A stretch of 64,000 nucleotides of DNA from Diadophis punctatus similis (lineage: Eukaryota > Chordata > Lepidosauria > Squamata > Dipsadidae). The stretch spans positions 46,302,778 to 46,366,777 of the forward strand of contig JALIGW010000002.1 in NCBI GenBank assembly GCA_023053685.1. The letters are read 5' to 3'. The stretch's first letter is position 1. Each line of letters starts with the position of its first letter. The translations under genes and the position numbers were made by a program. The notes under the pieces were generated by a model. It had not been told where the DNA came from and did no database searches. It saw only the letters and a list, made by a program, of their open reading frames with translations. Shown piece after piece: positions 35,300-46,400 of this stretch.

Positions 35300-36480
35300 G
35301 AAATTTAGCTAAAAAGAATAATAGCTGTGATACATTTTTGTAGCCTTCGGGCATTCATAACTGCTTGGATTTTCTCTGCCTACTTGTGATGTGACTCTAA
35401 TATGTAAGGCCAAACTAAATAACTTGAATTTGTTATATAGTCTACCAATCATTCCAATGCAGTCTTCAGATGCAGTTGCATTGTTTTTTCTGGTGACAAT
35501 GATGTCATTTAAATAGTACTGGATTCCTGGACAATCTTTGTAGCACATAGTCCAGGGCTCCCTGCCAAAGCACTGATGCAGATGCTACTCTGAAAACAAG
35601 ACTGCTATATACTTTATAATGATTTATGTGTATTGATGAGGAGCAGTAGTGGGTTCCTACCGGTGCGCTCTTGGCTGTTCGTCGCCGCCGAGCCGAAGAA
35701 GTTGGCGGTGTTCGCGGCACGGGGCTTCCCCCGCCCGCTTTCCCGGGATGCCGGGATGCCACCATTTGCGTTCTTCTACCCTCTGCGCAAGCTTTGGAAA
35801 CTTTGGAATCATTGTGCATTTTGTAAATAAGCTTCTGCTAGGTTTATTCTGCTGAACAGTTGAATCTCAGCAAGGTTATCAAAAATGTTTTCAATTATAA
35901 GTAAAGATAATGGTGGCTTAATGGAAAGTTAGGTGTCACCCATGGACTCCAATAGATTTTTTTTAAAAATTCCCTCAACTATCATTGGATTCAGTTCAGT
36001 TTTTGTCTTTTTCTGTAAAGCATGTGCAATTGGACATGCCTTCTGAAACTTGGGCATGGCATCCTTCTATGTCATTATTTTACATTTGTTGTATTTGAAT
36101 GTGCCAATGCCATTTTGAAACACAAGTGCAGAATCATTCAGTATTTTTTTTTGTTTAGTCTTGATGGTTTCCATGATAGTTAGTATAGCTTGTTGAGCAA
36201 TTAGCAGCTTTCTCAACCAAGCATGACTCCAGAGACTGCCCCCCCTATTTTCATAAACGCAACATTCTTTGCTGGTATTACATTTTACAGATATCATTGG
36301 GAATGAATATTTCCTCCAGCACATATTTTTAACTGTTTTTCTGATGGCTTTAGTTCAGCACCTCTCTGAAATTCTGCTGAAATCATACTGAACTATAACC
36401 AGTAGGACAGAACCAGTGTCCAATTGCATTACTACTCTTTTGTGATTCACTTTTGCTGTTAGCCATGTGGTTCAGTGGTG
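35300..36480 (-). pseudogene. Ancient Ty3/gypsy pol relic (protease to reverse transcriptase)
   Basis: On the minus strand, from right to left, broken frames keep the order of gypsy pol. First is a protease-like QLDTGS near 36,425-36,410. Then comes an RT N-terminal region with INLAEAYLQ near 35,860-35,835. After the MITE insert follow LVFRVASASVLWQGALDYVL near 35,610-35,550 and the RT catalytic region at about 35,510-35,490, where the usual YLDD reads YLND. Many stops and shifts make it long dead. Gag remnants of what is probably the same element lie at 40,237-40,569, upstream on this strand. Confidence 0.65.
35644..35796 (+). mobile_element. H1 MITE fragment inserted in the gypsy relic
   Basis: Starts CAGTAGTGGGTTCCTACCGG and continues with the CpG-rich H1-type core (GGGATGCCGGGATGCC). 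The right end is missing, so no duplication can be scored. It interrupts the RT fingers/palm coding remnant. Confidence 0.7.
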
Positions 36481-36639
36481 GGTTGTAAATATTTTTGCTA
36501 CCGGTTTGTGTGCATGCTTGTGCATGCGCGTGATGCTTCTGTACATGCGCAGAAGTGTCCCAGCTGGGTGGGCAGAACCTCCCGCCACTGGCACTACCAT
36601 TTCTAAGAACCGGTCTGAACCAGGAGCAACCCATTGCTG
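36473..36639 (+). mobile_element. H1 MITE
   Basis: Ends CAGTGGTGGGTTGTAAAT and CAGGAGCAACCCATTGCTG, with perfect 8-bp duplication ATGTGGTT (36,465-36,472 and 36,640-36,647). Confidence 0.92.
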
Positions 36640-36760
36640 ATGTGGTTGACCTGATCATATTTTTATTTGATTTCCAAATTAACTGTGCCTGTTTCACTTT
36701 TTTTTCCTGAATTGCAGTTCAATTCTCACTGACTCAAGGTTGACTCAGCTTTCCATCTGG

Positions 36761-37583
36761 TGTTGTGGTCCGCCAGTGGCCTATGCAGCTGGCAACAGAG
36801 TCAGACAGCAAGGAGGCTGGAGAAGAACCTGGGCCAGGCCTGGGGTCTGGAGAAGGCTCGGTGCCAGAGGCAGGGATTCAGCCAGGGCCTCCAGAACCTC
36901 CAGAGGCTGACATGAGCGAGGAAGAAGAACAAGAGGAGACTGTTCTCAATGCACGCATGCGCAGAGCTGCCAAAAGGCAAGAATGGTTTCAGATGAGAAG
37001 GACTACTCAGGAGCACTGTTCCCTCTAAGGTGCACGGCCGTGCGGCTGCGCACGTAATGAGAGAATGCCGTGTGGAAGTTTCTAACTTCTGCGCGGCATT
37101 TTTTAATTGCAGAGGCTGCGCACCTGCACGGCCGCGCACATGAAAAGAGAATGCCACGCGGCAGTTTTTAACTGCTGTGTGCCGTTTTCAAATTTTACAG
37201 GAAACATTGCTCGGGAGTAAGGCTTGGGGCTAATTGGCCCCAACCCATAGGCTATATAAGTGAAGAACACGGATGGGTGAATTGCAGGAAGCAACTCAAT
37301 TCATTTCCAGATCTTGTTTTTGTAACTCAAGCCTCTGTTTTGTTCCTGTTTGAACTTGGCAAAAGTTTCCTGCAAACTGTTTCTTGGCAGCTTGGCAAGG
37401 AAGAGCAAGGTTCGTGTGGGTTATCTGCCTTTTCCTTGAAAGACTTTTCATTAGTCTTTGTTTGATTTTGCTTGGACTTATGCCAACTGCTAATGAAAAC
37501 AATTAGCAACCGTTACACAATAAAAAGAGGTTTGTGAGACACTGTTTGTGCCGTGTTGTTATTAGGAAGCCTAGGTCAGAACA
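36761..37583 (+). mobile_element. Solo LTR (family L), interrupted by a MITE
   Basis: Begins TGTTGTGGTCCGCCAGTGGC and ends CCTAGGTCAGAACA. It shares almost its whole length with the LTR at 41,172-41,845 once the 196-bp MITE is removed, including TAGGCTATATAAGTGAAGAA (TATA region) and CACAATAAAAAGAG (poly(A) signal region). No matching 5-bp flank is visible (TCTGG left, GCCAG right), unlike the second copy. Confidence 0.85.
37014..37209 (+). mobile_element. hAT-like MITE inside the LTR
   Basis: Ends CACTGTTCCCTCTAAGG and CAGGAAACATTG are imperfect inverted repeats. Flanks CTCAGGAG (37,006-37,013) and CTCGGGAG (37,210-37,217) match 7/8. It is absent from the sister LTR at 41,172, which proves it is an insertion. 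Its interior has facing CpG-rich units around GCACGGCCG. Confidence 0.85.
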
Positions 37584-38125
37584 GCCAGTAAAATGAGGAC
37601 CCAGATTGTTGGGGACAATAGACTGACTCTGTAAACCACTTAGAGAGGACTGTAAAGCACTGTGAACAAGTATATAAGTCTAAGTGCTATTGCTATTTAT
37701 CAATACTTTATTGCATGGATGCCTGCAAATGGTTTGTGTTTTTACCTTAGTGACAATCTCCCTGAATGTGTCTTAATGTAGTGCATATTTGGCTAGTTTA
37801 TCATTTAAATCTGCATCAAGCTGATATATGAACTTCTGGCAGAACAATAGCATCATTCATTTTGACCTCTTACACTCTATACCAGGGGTCGGGAACCTTT
37901 TTGACTAAGAGAGCCATGAAAGCAAAAAATTTGGAAATTTATTTCAGTGAGAGCCATATAATATATTTTAAAAGTGAATTCAACTAAATGTCAATAGGGA
38001 CAATGGGATATTGAGAGAATCCCTGTCTTTGTGCTGTTTAATTTGTTGCTGCTGTAGCAGCTTCCTTGCTCCAAAGTGATATTTGTCTTTGAGTTGGTGA
38101 TTTCCATCATAGCATTGGTAATGAT

Positions 38126-38503
<378 letters not shown>

Positions 38504-38607
38504 CTCTGCAAACCAATCCCCACCATGGCTCCTTTCTCCCTCGCCCAGCCCTCTTCCAAGATGTCAAGTGCGGGGAACCGCACCAAGCGAGGTAGGTGGG
38601 TGGGTTG

Positions 38608-39757
38608 CTGAAGAAGCCCCGGAGCCCCGCCGCCAACCTGCGTCTCCTGCTGGGAAGGAGCCTCTGTCGCTGTCTCTCGCGGGGTTCCAGCCACCCAACT
38701 GAGTCCCTGACCGCGGCACCGGCAGGGTTAATGCGTATGGGAGAGGAGAGAGAGCGCTACCGCCGCCGCTGCTACTTTCACCGCTCCGATATTTCTTTGG
38801 TGGGCGCGCGCGGGAGGGACCATGGAGCAGAGGCGCCCGGCAGCTTAAGGCAAGAGGCGGGTGGGAGACGCGGGCAGGAGCCTGTCGCCGCCGCCGCCAC
38901 TTCTGGCATCCCCACGCCTCTCACCCCGCTCGCCGGGTGCCTCTGCTCAGCGGTCCCTCCTGCGGAGGCCCACCAAAGAAATATTGGAACAGCGAAGTAG
39001 CAGCGGCGGCGGTAGCGCGCTCTCTCCTTCCCTCCCGAGCGCGCTACCGCCGCCGCTGCTACTTTCGCTGCTCCAATATTTCTTTGGTGGGCCTGCGCAG
39101 GAGGGACCGCTGAGCAGAGGCACCCGGCGAGCGGGGTGAGAGGCGTGGGGATGCCAGAAGTGGCGGCGGCGGCGACAGGCTCCTGCCCGCGTCTCCCACC
39201 CGCCTCTTGCCTTAAGCTGCCGGGCGCCTCTGCTCCATGGTCCCTCCCGCGCGCGCCCACCAAAGAAATATCGGAGCGGTGAAAGTAGCAGCGGCGGCGG
39301 TAGCGCGCTCTCTCCTTCCCTCCCTGCATGGGAGGGAAGGAGAGAGCGCGCTACCGCCGCCGCTGCTACTTTCGCCACTCCAATATTTCTTTGGTGGGCC
39401 TCCGCAGGAGGGACCGCTGAGCAGAGGCACCCGGCGAGCGGGGTGAGAGGCGTGGGGATGCCAGAAGTGGCGGCGGCGGCGACAGGCTCCTGCCCGCGTC
39501 TCCCACCCGCCTCTTGCCTTAAGCTGCCGGGCGCCTATGCTCCATGGTCCCTCCCGCGCGCGCCCACCAAAGAAATATCGGAGCGGTGAAAGTAGCAGCG
39601 GCGGCGGGTAGCGCTCTCTCTCCTCTCCCATACGCATTAACCCTGCCGATGCCGCGGTCAGGGACTCAGTCGGGTGGCTGGAACCCCGCGAGAGACAGCG
39701 ACAGAGGCTCCTTCCCAGCAGGAGACGCAGGTTGGCGGCGGGGCTCTGGGGCTTCTT
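38608..39757. repeat. CpG-rich compound palindrome
   Basis: Outer arms (about 38,608-38,760 and 39,605-39,757; GCGTCTCCTGCTGGGAAGGA faces its complement) enclose three copies of a roughly 270-bp unit: one forward (38,745-39,030) and two reverse (39,040-39,325 and 39,345-39,615). Each unit is itself an imperfect palindrome, with ATATTTCTTTGGTGGGC at one end and its complement at the other. Confidence 0.88.
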
Positions 39758-40236
39758 CAGCCGCTTGGCTGGAGAACGGCGGGGATGTGGCCATGGCCGT
39801 TTTTTAGCTCCCCCCGTCCCGGCTGAACGCCGCCATTTGGGTTATTTTTCCCTCTGTGCATGCGCGCGCATGCACAGAGGGAAAAATAACCCAAATGATT
39901 GTGGTCAGCCGGGACGGGAAAGCGGTGATTGTGTTCAGCCGGGACGGGAAAGCGGGCAGGAGAAGCTCCGCGCCGCAACCGCCGCCAGTTCCATCGGCTA
40001 TACGCCGAAGGACTGGCCCGGGCGAACCGGGAGGATTTCACCCCTGCTGCGAGCCATATGCAGTCATCAAAAGAGCCACATCTGGCTCGCGAGTCATAGG
40101 TTCCCGACCCCTGCTCTATACAATATTGCAAACTTATTTACTCTTGCTTTTACTCCAAACAGTTTATAACATTTCTAGCAGCAATTTTTGTGGAGATAGC
40201 AATTTTAAACATTCTTAAATGTTAGATATTTTCCTG

Positions 40237-40569
40237 TTAAGAGTTTTTTAAAAATATATTTTCTTCCAGAATTCTACTGACTCCCTGATTTCTTAGAATA
40301 TCATGTAGCCCTTTACCAAATCTGCAATGTTCAGACATTTTTAAAAATCCAGCTTTATTTACTACAGTGGACTTTTTCTCTTCTTTGTCTGAAGTTCTGA
40401 ACCTAAAACACTCTACAGTCAATAAGAGTTCTGGCACTGATTGTTCCAACATTATTTTTATTATTTCTGCACCAATGAATTGTGAGGGTTTGCTGGGGCA
40501 GTTCAGTCCTTTATTTTGCCTACCATATTGCTCAGTAGTACTGGCATAATTTGTGCCTCCAAACTTCAT
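40237..40569 (-). pseudogene. Ty3/gypsy gag relic
   Basis: A 110-codon minus frame contains FLKMSEHCRFGKGLHDILRN, close in pattern to the conserved LRKLAEHC.FG..L.D.LRD segment of vertebrate gypsy Gag proteins, followed by a segment resembling RIL.E..L. The rest of the frame is not recognisable. The most likely reading is the gag part of the element whose pol relic lies at 35,300-36,480 on the same strand, now 3.8 kb away because of later insertions. Confidence 0.5.
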
Positions 40570-40919
40570 TCAAGTCTCTCCATATATACATGCCTAGTCA
40601 TCAGTGATACTGTTGAACATATCTAGGTTTCCACTGAAGCTAGCCATCCTTCTGTCTCTACTCCTCTGTTTCTTTACCCACTGTAAACTGTTCTGTTTGA
40701 TTGCTTCATGTTTTTGTTCTGCTGCCCTTTCTCCTCTTCAGGAGATGAATCTTGGCAGCCTTTTAAAATTATCCCACTTCATTTCTATTGTTGTGTCTTT
40801 TCTATGATAAAACAAAAGACACTAGAGCCAGACTCAGGTGTTATTCTGCTTGATTGAAACATTTTGAAAAAAGGCCTGCAAATCTGAAGAACTATGACAT
40901 ATAAGCAGTAACAATACAA
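40570..40919. other. Unassigned DNA, possibly more gypsy relic
   Basis: No domain is readable. By position it may be the 5' part of the gag relic to the left. Confidence 0.3.
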
Positions 40920-40934
40920 GACCACCTGCATGTC

Positions 40935-41150
40935 TAATTTCAATCAATTTATATTGCCACCCATCTCGCATACATGACTCTGGACAGCTTACAAGTTAAA
41001 ATCACAGAAGATAAAACTCATATAAATATTTTTTAAAACTGATTGTCCAACGACATTAAAAAATAAACAGAGAGACAGCTAACTAACAGTTCACAAACAA
41101 TATGGCCATCTCTCAGATTCCCAACCACTATGGCATCTCCATGCCTGATG
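40935..41150 (-). mobile_element. LINE 3' end fragment
   Basis: The plus strand reads TATATTGCCACCCATCTCGC and CTGGACAGCTTACAAGTTAA, the complement of the LINE 3' end seen also near 45,940 and 55,990. Confidence 0.5.
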
Positions 41151-41171
41151 GCACAATGTGTTTTCAGTGAC

Positions 41172-41845
41172 TGTTGTGGTCCGCCAGCGGCCTGTGCAGC
41201 TGGCAGCAGAGTCAGAGGAGGCTGGGGAGGAACCTGGGCCAGGCCTGGAGTCTGGAGAAGGCTTTGTGCCAGAGGCAGGGATTCAGCCAGGGCCTCCAGA
41301 ATCTCCAGAGGCTGACATGAGCAAGGAAGAACAGGAGGAACCTGTTCTCAATGCACGCATGTGCAGAGCTGCCAAAAGGCAAAAATGGTTTCAGAGGAGA
41401 AGGACTACTCAGGAGTAGCTATGGCTAATTCGCCCCTCCCATAGGCTATATAAGTGAAGAATATGGATGGGTGAGTTGCAGGAAGCAACTCTGTTCATTT
41501 CCAGATCTTGTCTTTGCAACTCAAGCCTCCATTTTGTTCCTGTTTGAACTTGGCAAAAGTTTCTTGCAAACTGTTTCTTGGCAGCTTGCCAAAGAAGAGC
41601 AAGGTTCGTGGGTGTTATCTGCTTTTCCCTGAAAGACTTTTCGTTGGACTTGTTTGATTTTGCTTGGACTTATGCCGACTGCTAATGACAATAATAAGCA
41701 GCCGTTACAAAGAAAAGACTTGCTTTATTTTATTTGAACTTAGGACAACTGCTAATGAAAACAATTAGCAACTGTTACACAATAAAAAGAGATTTGTGAG
41801 ACACTGTTTGTGCCATGTTGTTATCAGGAAGCCTAGGTCAGAACA
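41172..41845 (+). mobile_element. Solo LTR (family L), intact
   Basis: Begins TGTTGTGGTCCGCCAGCGGC and ends TAGGTCAGAACA, with perfect 5-bp duplication GTGAC (41,167-41,171 and 41,846-41,850). A TATA-like TAGGCTATATAAGTGAAGAA and an AATAAAAAGAG poly(A) region are visible. It carries a partial tandem duplication near 41,690-41,780 (TTATTTGAACTTAGGACAAC region) that the copy at 36,761 lacks. An open 86-codon frame at 41,158-41,418 has a near-copy in the other LTR and may be chance. Confidence 0.92.
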
Positions 41846-41902
41846 GTGACTTCCTAAAGGCTAGCAAGGTTGGATCAAATCTAACCTCAGGATGTTGTAG
41901 AG

Positions 41903-42036
41903 CAGGGGTGTCAAACTTGCATCGTCACAGCATCGTCATGTGACGTATCGGGACTTCCCCCCCTTTGCTAAACTGGGCGTAGGCGTGGGCAGCACATGAC
42001 GCATCTGGCCCTTGGCCTGCAAGTTTAACAGCCCTG
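41903..42036 (+). mobile_element. H2 MITE
   Basis: Ends CAGGGGTGTCAAACTTGC and GCAAGTTTAACAGCCCTG. The flanking duplication is decayed (TTGTAGAG against TTCTAGAT). Confidence 0.8.
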
Positions 42037-42039
42037 TTC

Positions 42040-42200
42040 TAGATGGAAAGTACCACAGAAGAAAAGATTCTCCTCCTGGGTCCTGTCAGATGAAACTGCT
42101 TTGTAGATGGGATCTCTAATACATCTCTTCTGCTGGATTTGTCGGGGCAAGTAGATCTAACAGGGGAGAGGCAGTCCCTCAAAAATCCCATCTCCATGAT
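42040..42200 (-). pseudogene. L2-like LINE relic
   Basis: The minus frame keeps FLRDCLSPVRST and DVLEIPSTK, then RRRIFSSV, in the order of the L2 ORF2 C-terminus. Short and truncated. Confidence 0.6.
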
Positions 42201-42639
42201 GATTGGGGAATCCTGAGACTTGAAGACCATATATCTTAAAGTTGCCAATATCATATTTTTTTATATTTTCCTTGCCTTCCTAGATTGGCCTATACCCTCT
42301 ATTTCTGAGCAAGTATAGCCTGGCCTCAGCTTGCTGCTGTTCCTGAGCTGCCTGTTTTTGCTATTCCCTGAGCAATGACAGAATTGGCTCGAAATTAATA
42401 TAATTCCTCTTAGATTACATCCTATGATGCATTCTATATAGGCAATCAGAAGAGAAGGGTGAAAGATAGGTAAAATACTAGATACATCTGAAGGTACAGA
42501 GCATCAAGCCAAAAATATGGCATGACCTGATCTCTCAAAGAACAAAATAGTTCAAGAGATTAGGAGCAAACACATTCAGTTTTAAAATGCTGTTAGCTGG
42601 AGCAGATTTTACTAAACAACAACTCTTAGCCTCAAGCAG
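42201..42639. other. Spacer, no gene recognised
   Basis: ATATCTTAAAGTTGCCAATA at 42,231 may be half of a P1 hairpin. Nothing else is supported. Confidence 0.35.
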
Positions 42640-42712
42640 AAAGAAGGAGGAGGAGGAGACGGAGAAAGAGTAGGAAGAGGAGGAAGAGGAGGAGGAGGAG
42701 GAGAAATCTTGC
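42640..42712 (+). repeat. (GGA)n-rich tract
   Basis: Imperfect GGA/GAA units. The complementary frame reads a serine run and is not a gene. Confidence 0.9.
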
Positions 42713-42764
42713 TGGCAGGTCAAATAATGGAAGATTGTTCAATAAAAGAGAATATTTGTAGTTC

Positions 42765-43140
42765 AGGGTTGAAATGAGGTGTTCTTGGTGCTCTCTGAGC
42801 TTGCTTGCTAGGTAATATCATCAGTGCTACTAAGGAGTGCTGTTTGCTGTCAGTTTATATTCTGCAGCCATCAGCACCCAGATCAGCACAGATGAACTCC
42901 AACGTTAACATCAGATCAACAATCAGGTAAACAATACTCCAATCAAGAAACTGCTAAAGAAGCCAACAGTAAACAGCCCAATCAAAAAATCTCTAAGACC
43001 ACACCCACCAACACTGGCAGGGCAAGCCACTAGAATATAAACTGACAGCAAACAGCACTACTTGGTAGAACTTATGATATTACCTAGTTTGAGTAATGAA
43101 ATATCTGCAAAAAAACACAAGCACTAAAGACCCTTCATTT
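42765..43140. mobile_element. Penelope-like inverted remnant
   Basis: A perfect 27-bp inverted repeat (GTGCTGTTTGCTGTCAGTTT onward at about 42,839, facing its complement at about 43,034-43,060) is enclosed by outer text in opposite orientations. On the left the complement reads CACTGATGATATTACCTAGC. On the right the plus strand reads TTATGATATTACCTAGTTTG, then AATGAAATATCTGC. These are the hammerhead-like end motifs also seen at 30,414 and 33,013. Two inverted end copies without a body fit a collapsed Penelope-like insertion. Confidence 0.5.
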
Positions 43141-43144
43141 AGTA

Positions 43145-43319
43145 CAGGGGTATCAAACTTGATTTCATTGAGGGCCGTATCAGGGTTGTGTTTGACCTCG
43201 GGGGTGGGGGGCCATGGCCAGGGTGACCATAGCCCTCAAGAGGTCCATTTTCACTGGCAGAGGCACCATGGGCTGGTCATTTGCTGTTTCCAGGACAGGC
43301 CTTGAGTTTGACACCCCTG
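43145..43319 (+). mobile_element. H2 MITE
   Basis: Ends CAGGGGTATCAAACTTGA and CTTGAGTTTGACACCCCTG, with perfect 8-bp duplication ATTTAGTA (43,137-43,144 and 43,320-43,327). Confidence 0.93.
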
Positions 43320-43341
43320 ATTTAGTAGTTTCCTTTTATGA

Positions 43342-44328
43342 TAAGGTGACCAGATTTTAATATTTGTAAAGCGGGGCACCATTGAGGGGGGGGAGTTTCT
43401 AGGGGAGCAAGACGGGAGGGGCCGTCTCTCTTATCCCGCAGCCCATCCATGTGAATAAAGGTGGAGACATAAATCCAGGATTGCTTTGCTGCAGCTTTGT
43501 GCACCCCCCAAAACACCTCCCTTCATCGCAGCCCTTACCGCCGCTCTCGCTGCTCTCGCTCCCTGCCTGGCTGCAGATGTCCACCTGCCTTCCCGAAGCA
43601 GCGCTGCCAAAGTTCACTTTTGTTTCGCGGCGGGAGAAGGAAGAAAGCGGGCAGCGAGAGTGGCAGCCTCTTCCAAGCGCAGGCCTGGCCCTCTCCCCAC
43701 ACGGAGGGCTGTTGCCCGGCTGGCTGGTGGCGGCTTCTGCAATGGAGGCAGCACGCTGCTGTGAAGAACCCTCACCACCCGCCCTCCCAGAGCACCACAG
43801 CCGCGGTTTGCCATGGGCGGGGCTCGCCTCTGCTGTGTCTGGCCCGGAGAGGGACAGCAGCAGGAGAAGGAAGAAAGCAAACTGCAGCTGTGGTGCTCTG
43901 GGAGGGCGGGTGGTGAGCGTTCTTCACAGCCGCGTGCTGCCTCCGTTGCAGAAGCCACCGCCAGCCAGCCGGGCAGCAGCCCTCCGTGTGGGGAGAGGGC
44001 CAGGCCTGCGCTTGGAAGAGGCTGCCGCTCTCGCTGCCCGCTTTCTTCCTTCTCCCGCCACGAAACAAAAGTGAACTGCGGCAGCGCTGCTTCGGGAAGG
44101 CAGGCAGACGTCTGCAGCCAGGCAGGGAGGGAGAGAAGTGAGAGCGGCGGCCCCTTCCAAGCGCAGGCCTGGCCCTATACCCACCCGGGGGGGCTGCTGC
44201 CCACCCGGCCACCAGCGGCTTCCGCGCCACACTTGCTTGGTGGGACTTTTTTGAAACGCCGCGGGACGCGGGACAAATTATTAAAAAGCAGGACTGTCCC
44301 ACCAAATGCGGGACGTCTGGTCACCTTA
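43342..44328 (+). mobile_element. hAT-type foldback element
   Basis: Ends TAAGGTGACCAGAT and GTCTGGTCACCTTA are inverted, with perfect 8-bp duplication TTTTATGA (43,334-43,341 and 44,329-44,336). The CpG-rich interior is a long inverted repeat: about 43,580-43,800 faces about 43,880-44,110 (for example GGGAGAAGGAAGAAAGCGGG and its complement). Overlapping frames of 92-207 codons on both strands come from these arms and encode nothing known. Confidence 0.92.
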
Positions 44329-44379
44329 TTTTATGACCACATATATCTTGCCACGATTTGTTTCCAGAAATGATACAAA

Positions 44380-44600
44380 GTCCTGGTTATCATATTTAAA
44401 TACCTATATGACTTGGTCTGGATTACCTGAAATAATTCCTTTTTCTAAAGTTCCTTTGAGTAGATCTGCATCTCACAGCAAATCTGGATTTAACTTTCTC
44501 TATTGCTACCCCAGCTGCTTCAAATCCTCCAGCTTCTTTGGATACTTTTCAAAAAGTCTAAAGACACATTTTTGGACAGGCATGTCTGAGGATAATTGTA
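44380..44600 (+). pseudogene. Possible L2-like LINE relic
   Basis: A frame ending in FSKSLKTHFW resembles the FK..LKTYLF end of L2 ORF2. The rest is too decayed to confirm. Confidence 0.35.
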
Positions 44601-44728
44601 ATTCATTGTCCATATTTTTTATTATAACCATTTGGCAGATAAAATTCTAATAAAAAAACTCTTTTTGAGACATACTATATGAACTAAAATTAAGCCCAAT
44701 TTTTGTTGGTCTTAAGGAATTAATTGTA

Positions 44729-45212
44729 CAAGGGTGAGTCAAAACGTAATGTCATTTTCTTTAGGACAGGTATAATTACCAACACAGGAACATGTAGCAT
44801 ACATCAAAATGAAGCTGGTCCTCTGTGGATCACATCCCTACTTCTCAACATAGTCACCGTTTCTCTCAATAGCAATGTTCCACCTTCGAATGAGAGCATG
44901 CATCCCTGCCTTGTAAAATTCTGTTGATTGTTCTTTGAGCCACTTCTTCACTGCAGTTTTCACTTCCTCGTCACTGGAATAATGTTTGCCTCTCAAACCC
45001 TCTTTCATGGGGCCGAAGAGATGATAGTCTGAAGGCGCTAAATCTGGTGATACGAGGCAAACATTATTCCAGTGAGAGAAACGGTGACTATTTTGAGAAG
45101 TAGAGATGTGATCCACAGAGGACCAGCTTCATTTTGATGTATGCTACATGTTCCTGTGTTGGTAATTATATCTGCCCTAAAGAAAATGGAATTATGTTTT
45201 GACTCACCCTCG
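44729..45212 (-). mobile_element. Mariner foldback element with transposase remnant
   Basis: Ends CAAGGGTGAGTCAAAACGTA and TATGTTTTGACTCACCCTCG are inverted and flanked by TA (44,727-44,728 and 45,213-45,214). The arms stay nearly identical for about 150 bp. The centre encodes, on the minus strand, a mariner transposase C-terminal piece containing LAPSDYHLF, whose Asp is the third catalytic residue, then a basic tail. A second 21-bp inverted pair (CACTGGAATAATGTTTGCCTC) lies inside. The catalytic core is missing, so it cannot move itself. Confidence 0.9.
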
Positions 45213-45214
45213 TA

Positions 45215-45924
45215 TATTCACCAAAGGTATCTGGTTAAAAATATCATGTAATAAGGCACATTTTAGTGCAGGATTGGCTGTAAATAAAAAACTGAATGCA
45301 TCATTTGAAAATCTACACCATAATGAACTGCTTCCACAACATGGCTCAGTGGTGCCAGCTCTGTTTACTTTGGCTGCAACAAGGAAGTGAAAAGGCGAGG
45401 GACAGAGCAGAACTCAAGACATAAGGCATCACTGTGTTGCCAGAGCAGAATTAACCGAGTGTTTATTAGCATCTGAGCTTGTCAGATGCACTTAGAAAAC
45501 CTGAAGTACATGGAAGAACTCAGAATTTCTTTATAAAGGGTCATTTCAAGATAAATGTAGGAACAGAGAAAGCAAATTCAGGAGGTGACCACTACATAGA
45601 CTGACAATCCTACGCACTTTTCTACTTATTAGAGACCAGGAAATGAGAAGAAGAGAGCAGAAGAAACATAAGGACAGAAGATACATCCAAATAAAAAGCT
45701 TCTACTGCTGCCAAACAAAAGGAATTGAATAGCTGTTCTGTTGACTAATGGAAATAGGGATACATTATTAGTAGAATGTAGTGGCTGGAATATTGGTTTG
45801 AGATAGAGAAAATTCACTCAGGGCAATTCTGCATTGCAGCTGAACACATTCAATTTTAAAATCATCTACATCTAATCCAAAAATTCCAATCCAGATTGCA
45901 GTGGGTGCTTGGCTGGTGTCAGTA
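45215..45924. other. Unique-looking DNA, no gene recognised
   Basis: No domain or repeat is supported; short frames only. Confidence 0.45.
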
Positions 45925-46400
45925 TGGATTTATTTATTTTATTTGTACGGCTGCCCATCTCGAATTTATGACTCTGAGTGACTAATGCCAGTGAAAAACA
46001 TCATAAAACACAGAACTATAAAAAACAACATACAGAGAATCAGCAGTTAAGATAAAAAAACAACCATCATACAGAACCACCAAGAAAAAAAATCCACATA
46101 ATTATTGCACAGGCTCTGCCACACATCAAGATCCGAGAACCTTATTTATAAAACCATGAAGTTAAGATTTTTGCAAAAGGCCAGCAGCATTGGAGCTGAT
46201 CTAATCTCTGCGGACCTGATGTTCCAGTGGGTGGGTACCACAACAGAAAAGACTCTTTTCTTGGTCTTGACAGATGACTTTCCCTGATAGACAGGACAGG
46301 AACATGCCTGTCCTACTAGACCAGGTGAGAAGGGCAGTTGTAACAGGAGGCAGGTGGGTTTGTCATGTCCCTTCTTGCTTTTCCCATCCTGCAAGGAAGG
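45925..46400 (-). pseudogene. L2-like LINE 3' end
   Basis: The plus strand starts with the complement of the LINE tail (TTTATTTATTTTATTTGTAC, then GCTGCCCATCTCGAATTTAT). The minus frame at 46,146-46,403 keeps KKRVFSVVVPTHWN and MLLAFCKNL, matching the AFSV..P.LWN...L..F.K pattern. Truncated and frameshifted. Confidence 0.65.

Larger units (their letters stand above)
36700..37705 (+). mobile_element. tRNA-derived SINE split by an LTR
   Basis: The 5' part (GTTCAATTCTCACTGACTCA to CTTTCCATCTGG) ends at 36,760. The 3' part resumes at 37,584 (GTAAAATGAGGACCCAGATT) and ends in the TCTAAGTGCTATTGCTATT tail. The LTR lies exactly between. Confidence 0.85.

Noticed and set aside
38596..39807. Many 70-180 codon frames on both strands
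   Set aside because: Stop-poor CpG palindrome; the same unit is read in several orientations.
43451..44373. Frames up to 207 codons on both strands
   Set aside because: They mirror each other because the DNA is an inverted repeat; no domain is present.
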